In this document: positions 53,873 to 64,000 of the stretch, in pieces
Position numbering within the stretch: position 1 is the first letter of the stretch
How the letters are laid out: each line of letters begins with the position of its first letter
NCBI RefSeq assembly: GCF_039543825.1
Contig: NZ_BAABKM010000003.1
Span: forward strand, 1-64,000
Source: Nocardioides conyzicola
GTDB taxonomy: Bacteria; Actinomycetota; Actinomycetes; Propionibacteriales; Nocardioidaceae
DNA: 64,000 bases
Reading direction: 5' to 3'
Notes under the pieces: generated by a model
What the model was told of the DNA's origin: nothing
The model's database searches: none
The model's input: the letters and a program-made list of their open reading frames with translations, nothing else
Translations under genes and position numbers: made by a program

Positions 53873-54678
53873 GAGCGCAGCTCGTCGTTGGTCCGGCGTA
53901 CGGCGTCGCGCATCGCCTCGACGTCCGGGCCGAGCCGGAGCACCTCGCGCGACGAGCTGGCCAGCACCGCCGGGTTGCCGCCGAAGATCCGCCGGAGGTC
54001 GGCGGTCGTGCCGCCCTGGGCGCCGTACCCCGGCGCCAGCACCGGCCCGTTGAACGCGAGGTCCTCCTCGGTGGCGCCGATGGTCGCGCCGACGACGGCG
54101 CCGAACGAGCCGAGCGGCTCCGCGCCGGCGTTGAGGTGGCGCAGGTGGTCGAGCATCCGGCCCGCGACGGTGCCCTCGTCGACGCGGGCGTGCTGCACCT
54201 CCGGGCCCTCCTTGTTGGAGGTCAGCGCGAGCACGAAGACACCGGCGTCGTGGCGCCGGGCGGTGTCGATGATCGGGTCGAGGGAGCCGAAGCCGAGGAA
54301 CGGGCTCACCGTGATCGCGTCGGAGGCCAGCGGCGAGGCGGGGTCGAGGTAGGCGTCGGCGTACGCCTGGCTCGTCGAGCCGATGTCGCCGCGCTTCACG
54401 TCGAGGAGCACCAGCGCGCCGGCGGCCCTCGACTCGGCGATGACCCGCTCGAGGACCGCGATCCCGCGGCTGCCGAAGCGCTCGTAGAACGCCGACTGCG
54501 GTTTGACGACCGAGACGTACGGCGCCACCGCCTCCACGACCGTCAGCGCGAACGTCTCGAGGCCGGCGACGTCGTCGGTCAGCCCCCAGTCGAGCAGCAG
54601 CGCCGAGTGCGGGTCGATGCCCACGCAGAACGAGCCGCGGTCGGCGATCGCCGCGTACAGGCGGGCTCCGAAGGTCAT
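53869..54678 (-). CDS. pyrF: orotidine 5'-phosphate decarboxylase, type 2
   Basis: Last step of UMP synthesis. The 269-residue length and text identify the type 2 (mycobacterial) enzyme: CVGIDPHSALL, VKPQSAFYERFG and the catalytic LLDVKRGDIGSTSQAYA, followed by LGFGSLDPII and VLAPGYGAQGG. ATG at 54678 has AAAGGAAC upstream. It is separated from pyrD by the plus-strand peptidase gene. Confidence 0.97.
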   Translation of the reverse strand: MTFGARLYAAIADRGSFCVGIDPHSALLLDWGLTDDVAGLETFALTVVEAVAPYVSVVKPQSAFYERFGSRGIAVLERVIAESRAAGALVLLDVKRGDIGSTSQAYADAYLDPASPLASDAITVSPFLGFGSLDPIIDTARRHDAGVFVLALTSNKEGPEVQHARVDEGTVAGRMLDHLRHLNAGAEPLGSFGAVVGATIGATEEDLAFNGPVLAPGYGAQGGTTADLRRIFGGNPAVLASSSREVLRLGPDVEAMRDAVRRTNDELRS

Positions 54679-54724
54679 TGCTCACAGTTCCTTTCTTCGG
54701 CGCCGCGACGGACGCTGGTCAACC

Positions 54725-54730
54725 TACGAT
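54725..54730 (+). promoter_or_regulatory. leaderless -10 box (TACGAT) for the M48 peptidase gene
   Basis: TACGAT lies seven bases before GTG at 54738, favouring that start over the ATG at 54729 that overlaps the box itself. Confidence 0.45.
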
Positions 54731-54737
54731 GCCGGGC

Positions 54738-55853
54738 GTGGAACCCACGTCCCTGCGAGCGCGCGTCGATGCGCGAATCGCCGCCGAGCTCGACCGCCGG
54801 CTCGTCGACCGGCTGGTCGCGGCGGGAGGACGGGCCCGACCGGCCGCCCGCGTCACGTCGATCATGATGGCGACACTCGTCTACCTGGTCGTGGCGGCCC
54901 TGGTCGCCGGCGGCGCCGTGCTGATCGTGCTGGGAGACAACTGGGTCCAGCGGGCGATCGGATTCATCCCGCTCGCCCCCGTCGTGCTCCTCGTACGCCG
55001 TCGCCCTCAGGACGACATCGAGCGCGTGGACCCTGCCGCTGCGCCAGAGTTCAGCGCGCTGGTCGACGAGGTCGCCGCCGTGCTCGGCACCCCAGCACCG
55101 ACCTTCATCGGCATCAACCACGACAACAACGCGTACGCCGCACGCACCGGTGTGCGATCGCGGAGCCTCGTCATCGGCGCACCGATGTGGGCCGCGTACA
55201 CACCGGCCGCCCGCATAGCCCTCCTCGGGCATGAGCTCGGACACTTCTCCCATCGCGACGTGGTCCACGGTCGCTACGTCGGCCACGCGGTCCAGGTGCT
55301 GTGGGCGTGGGTCTACTTCCTGACGCCTGACGGCCTGGTCAGCACCGAGGGCCGCAGTCCTGTGTTCGCCACCATCGTCACGGCGCCGTTCCGACTTCCG
55401 CTCCTCGGCTACCTCGCGCTCATGAGCAAGGTCAACGCCGCCGCGTCGCGTCACAGCGAGCTCCGCGCCGACATCGCGAGCGCTCAGGTCGCCGGGACTG
55501 CGGCGGCCGTGGAGTCGCTCGAGATCGACCTGCTCGGCGACCTCGTCGACGTGGCTGCCAACCGCGCCGCTGTCGACCCTGCCCGCCCGCACCTGGGCGT
55601 CGAGATCCGGAAGCGGATCGCGGCCTTGAGCTCGGACACCAGGCGTGCGGCCCGCGTCGACAAGGAGACCAGTCGCGTCGATCGGACGCACCCGCCGACA
55701 GTGGATCGGCTGCGGCTGGTGGAGAGCCTGCTGCCGGTGCAGCCTGCGATCGAGATGGACGACCGACGCATGGCGGCGATCGACGCAGAGCTGCAGCCCC
55801 TGCTCGACAGGGGCTTCAAGCGGATGGCCGACGGGTACCGATACGTCTGGTAG
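54738..55853 (+). CDS. M48-family membrane metallopeptidase
   Basis: A 371-residue zinc protease. After an N-terminal helical region there are two membrane spans (about 45-85, MMATLVYLVVAALVAGGAVL and AIGFIPLAPVVLLV). The catalytic HExxH is LLGHELGHFSHRD, and the third ligand lies in SRHSELRADIAS (ExxxD). The middle holds another hydrophobic segment near WAWVYFLTPDG. It may act in membrane-protein quality control like HtpX, but length and C-terminus differ. It stands alone on the plus strand between pyrF and pyrD. Confidence 0.88.
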   Translation: MEPTSLRARVDARIAAELDRRLVDRLVAAGGRARPAARVTSIMMATLVYLVVAALVAGGAVLIVLGDNWVQRAIGFIPLAPVVLLVRRRPQDDIERVDPAAAPEFSALVDEVAAVLGTPAPTFIGINHDNNAYAARTGVRSRSLVIGAPMWAAYTPAARIALLGHELGHFSHRDVVHGRYVGHAVQVLWAWVYFLTPDGLVSTEGRSPVFATIVTAPFRLPLLGYLALMSKVNAAASRHSELRADIASAQVAGTAAAVESLEIDLLGDLVDVAANRAAVDPARPHLGVEIRKRIAALSSDTRRAARVDKETSRVDRTHPPTVDRLRLVESLLPVQPAIEMDDRRMAAIDAELQPLLDRGFKRMADGYRYVW

Positions 55854-55867
55854 GCCGGCCGCCGCGC

Positions 55868-56889
55868 TCACCCAGCCACGCCCCGGACGATGCGACGCGG
55901 CCACAGCGGGCCCTCGTAGATGAAGGCCGTGTAGCCCTGCAGCAGGGTGGCGCCGGCATCGAGGCGGGCGCGGGCGTCCTCCCCGGTGGTGATGCCGCCG
56001 ACGCCGACCAGGGCGAGGTCCGGGCCGACGCGCCCGCGCAGCAGCCTGAGGACGTCGAGCGAGCGGTCGGTGAGTGGGCGCCCGGACAGGCCGCCGGCGC
56101 CGATCTCCTCGACCTTCGCGTCGGGGGTGCGCAGGCCGGCGCGGGAGATGGTCGTGTTGGTGGCGATGATGCCGTCGAGGCCGATCGCCAGGGCCATTTC
56201 CGCGACGCCGAGGACGTCGTCGTCGGCCAGGTCGGGGGCGATCTTCACCAGCAGCGGCACCCGGCGGTCGGGCGACGCGGCGTCCGCGGTACGTCGTACG
56301 TGCTCGAGCAGCGGCTGGAGCTTCTCGACGGCCTGCAGGTTGCGCAGGCCGGGGGTGTTGGGCGAGCTCACGTTGACCACGAGGTAGTCGGCGTACGGCG
56401 TGAGCAGGCGGGCGCTCTTCTCGTAGTCCGCCTCGACCGCGGCCTGGTCGTCGTCGGGCACGACCTTGGTCTTGCCGATGTTGACGCCGAGCACGACACC
56501 GGGCCGGCGGCCACGGGCCCTGAGCCGCTCGGCCACGACCTCGGCCCCGTCGTTGTTGAAGCCCATCCGGTTGACGACGGCCCGGTCGTCGGGCAGCCGG
56601 AAGAGGCGCGGCGTGGGGTTGCCCGGCTGCCCCTCCCCCGTGACCGTGCCGATCTCGACGTGCCCGAAGCCGAGGGCCGCGAGCGCGTCGATGCCGACGG
56701 CGTTCTTGTCGAAGCCCGCGGCCAGGCCGAGCACGTTGGGGAAGGTCAGCCCCAGGGCCGACACGGGCGTGCCCGGCGTACGCCGGAGCCGGGTGACCGG
56801 TCGCCCCGCCCGGATCGCCCGGAAGGCCGTGTGGTGGGCCTTCTCCGGGTCGGAGCGGGCGAGGACGTGGTCGAAGAGCGCGCGGTACA

Positions 56890-56890
<1 letters not shown>
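55868..56890 (-). CDS. pyrD: dihydroorotate dehydrogenase, quinone-dependent (class 2)
   Basis: Oxidises dihydroorotate at the membrane, passing electrons to quinone. The 340-residue protein has the class 2 N-terminal helix ([20 protein letters not shown]), [30 protein letters not shown] FMN site (core [12 protein letters not shown]), [16 protein letters not shown] with the catalytic Ser, and [15 protein letters not shown] at 56890 overlaps the carB stop as TGATG. Confidence 0.97.
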
Positions 56891-60195
<3,305 letters not shown>

Positions 60196-60198
60196 CGT

Positions 60199-61317
60199 TC
60201 AGGCTTCCTTCGCCATCAGCTGGATGAACCGGTCGAAGAGGTACGCCGCGTCGTGCGGGCCGGCGGCCGCCTCGGGGTGGTACTGGACCGAGAAGCTCTT
60301 CAGGCTCCCCGCCTCGTCCCGCAGCTCGAGCCCCTCCACCACGTCGTCGTTGAGGCAGACGTGGCTGACCGTCGCGACGCCGTACGGCGTGGTGGTGGGT
60401 GCGTCGAGGGGCGCGTCGACGGCGAAGCCGTGGTTGTGCGCGGTGACCTCGACCTTGTTGGTGGTGCGGTCCAGGACCGGCTGGTTGATGCCGCGGTGGC
60501 CGTACTTCAGCTTGTAGGTGCCGAAGCCCAGCGCGCGGCCGAAGAGCTGGTTGCCGAAGCAGATCCCGAAGTAGGGCAGGTCCCGCTCCAGCGCGCCCTG
60601 CAGCAGCGCGATCTGGTCCGTCGTGGCCGCCGGGTCACCCGGGCCGTTGGAGAAGAACAGGCCGTCGGGCTCGATCGCGAGCACCTCGTCGAGGCTCGCG
60701 GTCGCCGGCACGACGTGCACCTCGATGCCGCGCTCGGCCATCCGGTGGGGCGTCATCGTCTTGATGCCGAGGTCGAGCGCGACCACGGTGAACCGCTTGT
60801 CGCCGTGCGCGGGGACGACGTACGTCTCCCCCGTCGACACCTCGCTCGAGAGCTCGGCACCGGCCATCTCCGACGACGCGCGCACCCGCTCGAGCAGGGC
60901 GGCGGGGTCGGTCTCGGTCGAGGAGATCCCGACCCGCATCGCGCCGCGCTCGCGCAGGTGCCGGGTCAGCGCGCGGGTGTCGATGCCGGAGATGCCGACG
61001 ACGCCCTGCGCGCGCAGCTCGTCGTCGAGGCTGCGCTGCGAGCGCCAGTTGGAGGAGCGGCGGGCGGGGTCGCGCACGACGTACCCGGCCACCCAGATCC
61101 GCGACGACTCCGGGTCCTCGTCGTTGACCCCGGTGTTGCCGATGTGCGGGGCCGTCATCACGACGACCTGGCGGTGGTACGACGGGTCCGTGAGCGTCTC
61201 CTGGTAGCCGGTCATGCCGGTGTTGAAGACCGCCTCGCCGAAGGTCTCGCCCTCGGCGCCGTACGCGTCACCGGTGAAGGTGCGCCCGTCCTCGAGGACC
61301 AGGATCGCGCCGCTCAT
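60199..61317 (-). CDS. carA: carbamoyl-phosphate synthase, small (glutaminase) subunit
   Basis: Supplies ammonia to CarB from glutamine. The 372-residue protein has the N-terminal CarA domain ([20 protein letters not shown]) and a class I glutaminase with [27 protein letters not shown] (catalytic Cys) and [10 protein letters not shown] (His, Glu). ATG at 61317 lies inside one copy of the 17-base direct repeat that flanks the upstream palindromic element, so its translation signals were retained or rebuilt there. Confidence 0.98.
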   Translation of the reverse strand: MSGAILVLEDGRTFTGDAYGAEGETFGEAVFNTGMTGYQETLTDPSYHRQVVVMTAPHIGNTGVNDEDPESSRIWVAGYVVRDPARRSSNWRSQRSLDDELRAQGVVGISGIDTRALTRHLRERGAMRVGISSTETDPAALLERVRASSEMAGAELSSEVSTGETYVVPAHGDKRFTVVALDLGIKTMTPHRMAERGIEVHVVPATASLDEVLAIEPDGLFFSNGPGDPAATTDQIALLQGALERDLPYFGICFGNQLFGRALGFGTYKLKYGHRGINQPVLDRTTNKVEVTAHNHGFAVDAPLDAPTTTPYGVATVSHVCLNDDVVEGLELRDEAGSLKSFSVQYHPEAAAGPHDAAYLFDRFIQLMAKEA

Positions 61318-61536
61318 GCCAGCTTCCTCTCGGTGGTGTGGGTCGCCCCCGGCAGCGGTGAGTCAGCAACCATTTCTCGACGCCGTGCGCTCCAAACGGT
61401 TGCCTGCTCACCGCTCCCCGGCGCCGACCGCGAGCGGCGGTGAGTCAGCAACCCTTTGCTGGCGCCATGCGCTCCAAAAGGTTGCCTGCTCACCGCTCCC
61501 CGGCGCCCGCTCGTCCCCGCGCTCATGCCAGCTTCC
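61311..61536. repeat. 17-base direct repeats flanking the pyrC/carA spacer
   Basis: CGCTCATGCCAGCTTCC occurs at 61311-61327 and again at 61520-61536. The first copy covers the carA ATG and the second the pyrC stop. Joining them would recreate a single copy in which pyrC TGA and carA ATG overlap as ATGA, the junction type used elsewhere in this operon. The copies look like a target-site duplication around an inserted element. Confidence 0.75.
61355..61507. repeat. two tandem copies of a 60-bp palindromic repeat (82-bp period)
   Basis: Unit 1 is 61355-61414 and unit 2 is 61437-61496. Each begins GCGGTGAGTCAGCAACC and ends GGTTGCCTGCTCACCGC. The arms match as an inverted repeat except for three central bases, with GCGCTCC shared in the loop, and each unit is followed by TCCCCGGCGCC. 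The pair fills most of the 205-base gap between carA and pyrC. It resembles REP/MITE-like mobile repeats; no transposase is nearby. Confidence 0.85.
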
Positions 61537-62802
61537 CGTCCAGGACGGTGGCCTTGCCGCGCAGGAACGTCGCGACCACGCGGCCGGGCAGCTCCATCCC
61601 GCGGTAGGGCGTGTTGCGGCTCAGGCTGGCCGACTCCGACGGATCGATGGTGCGGGTGGCCGCCGGGTCGTAGAGCACGACGTTGGCGGGCTCCCCCACC
61701 TCGATCGGGCGACCGTGGTCGGTGACCCGGCCGATCCGGGCGGGGGCGTAGGACATCCGCTCGGCGACGCCGGCCCAGTCGAGCAGCCCGGCGTCGACCA
61801 TCGTGTGCTGGACGATCGACAGCGCGGTCTCGAGACCGAGCATGCCGAAGGCGGCCGCCGACCACTCGCAGTCCTTGTCCTCGTGCGGGTGCGGGGCGTG
61901 GTCGGTGGCGACGATGTCGATGGTGCCGTCCGCGAGGCCCGCGCGCAGCGCCTCGACGTCGGTGGCCGAGCGCAGCGGCGGGTTGACCTTGTAGATCGGG
62001 TCGTACGTCGCCGCGAGCTCGTCGGTGAGCAGCAGGTGGTGCGGGCAGGCCTCGGCGGTGACGGCCCAGCCCTTGCGCTTCGCGTCCCGCACGATGTCGA
62101 CCGAGCCGGCCGTCGACACGTGGCAGACGTGCAGGCGCGACCCGACGTGGGCGGCGAGCAGGCAGTCGCGGGCGATGATCGCCTCCTCGGCGACCGCCGG
62201 CCAGCCGGCCAGGCCGAGCCGGCCGGAGAGCTCGCCCTCGTTCATCTGGGCGCCCTCGGTGAGCCGCGGCTCCTGGGCGTGCTGGGCGATGACGCCGTCG
62301 AACGCCTTGACGTACTCCAGCGCCCGGCGCATCAGCACCGCGTCGCTCACGCACCTGCCGTCGTCGGAGAAGACCCGGACCCGCGCCGCCGAGTCGGCCA
62401 TCGCGCCGAGCTCGGCGAGGCGCTCGCCGCCCAGCCCCACCGTCACGGCGCCGACCGGGTAGACGTCGCAGTGGCCGGCCTCGCGGCCGAGGCGCCAGAC
62501 CTGCTCGACGACGCCTGCGGTGTCGGCGACCGGCTCGGTGTTGGCCATCGCGAAGACGGCGGTGAAGCCGCCCAGCGCGGCCGCCTGGGTCCCGGTCTCG
62601 ACCGTCTCGGCGTCCTCGCGGCCCGGCTCGCGCAGGTGGGTGTGCAGGTCGACCAGGCCCGGCAGCGCGACCAGCCCGGTCGCGTCGATCACCTCGGCGT
62701 CGGCCGGCGCGTCGGCCGCGTCGCGGACCACGCCGTCCTGCAGCAGCAGGTCGCTCGGCGTACCGCCCAGGACCGCGACGTTCTTGATCAGGTAGCTCGT
62801 GC

Positions 62803-62806
<4 letters not shown>
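61523..62806 (-). CDS. pyrC: dihydroorotase
   Basis: Cyclises carbamoyl aspartate. The 427-residue class I amidohydrolase has [20 protein letters not shown] (first zinc ligands), [20 protein letters not shown] (core AQHAQEP), [25 protein letters not shown] and [13 protein letters not shown] (catalytic Asp). GTG at 62806 overlaps the pyrB stop as GTGA. Its last codons (GKLA-stop) lie in the 17-base repeat copy. Confidence 0.98.

Positions 62807-64000
<1,194 letters not shown>

Overview
The window is a GC-rich stretch (about 70 % G+C by eye) of an actinobacterial chromosome, most like Nocardioides or a close relative in the Propionibacteriales. The clues are the actinobacterial 16S start and boxA-like rRNA leader, a mycothiol-type isomerase, an mIHF-type nucleoid protein, a PriA whose helicase motifs have decayed, many start codons that sit 6-8 bases after a TANNNT box (leaderless genes), and a housekeeping gene order close to the one I remember from mycobacteria. 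I assign the genus from protein style and gene order only; no search was run.

Layout. 1-442: start of a minus-strand rRNA operon with a clear promoter. 443-10092: a tightly overlapping minus-strand arginine operon (argC-J-B-D-F-R-G, a Nudix gene, argH, then a 3-methyladenine glycosylase), with a leaderless promoter and a candidate ARG box at argC. 10184-14289: plus-strand mycothiol-type isomerase, a secreted endonuclease/phosphatase-fold protein and a drug-type ABC exporter. 14315-26808 (mostly minus): a large SARP/NB-ARC regulator, pheT-pheS, an orphan histidine kinase, a plus-strand secreted protein, an RNA methyltransferase, rplT-rpmI-infC with a structured leader, and an SseB-like protein. 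26906-30682: a plus-strand sulfonate uptake and desulfonation operon (ssuC-B-A-D), followed by a small membrane protein, a PLP-fold enzyme and a P-loop kinase. 32888-38571: minus-strand hisE-hisG, a PH-like membrane protein, and the riboflavin operon ribD-E-M-BA-H under an FMN riboswitch. 39009-43554: HAD hydrolase, rpe, a zinc-ribbon protein coupled to a stand-alone LigD polymerase domain, a divergent AAA ATPase, and an ECF sigma/anti-sigma pair. 43555-53240: minus-strand rsmB, fmt, def, priA, a secreted repeat protein, metK, coaBC, rpoZ, gmk and mihF. 53441-64000: minus-strand pyrimidine block (pyrR-B-C, carA-B, pyrD, pyrF, a lipoprotein) interrupted by a plus-strand M48 peptidase.

How the parts work together. 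Most genes are core metabolism and translation. carAB supplies carbamoyl phosphate both to pyrB and to argF within the same window. ArgR, encoded inside the arg operon, probably represses that operon. def, fmt and metK serve translation initiation and methionine metabolism, and infC appears to use an ATC start that would allow IF3 autocontrol. The least ordinary features are a tandem palindromic repeat apparently inserted at the pyrC/carA junction with a 17-base duplication, the infC start and leader attenuator, the zinc-ribbon/LigD-polymerase/AAA-ATPase cluster with back-to-back leaderless promoters, an unusual carbamoyl-phosphate loop in ArgF, and the riboflavin riboswitch with two downstream hairpins. 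I found no tRNA, CRISPR array, insertion sequence or prophage.
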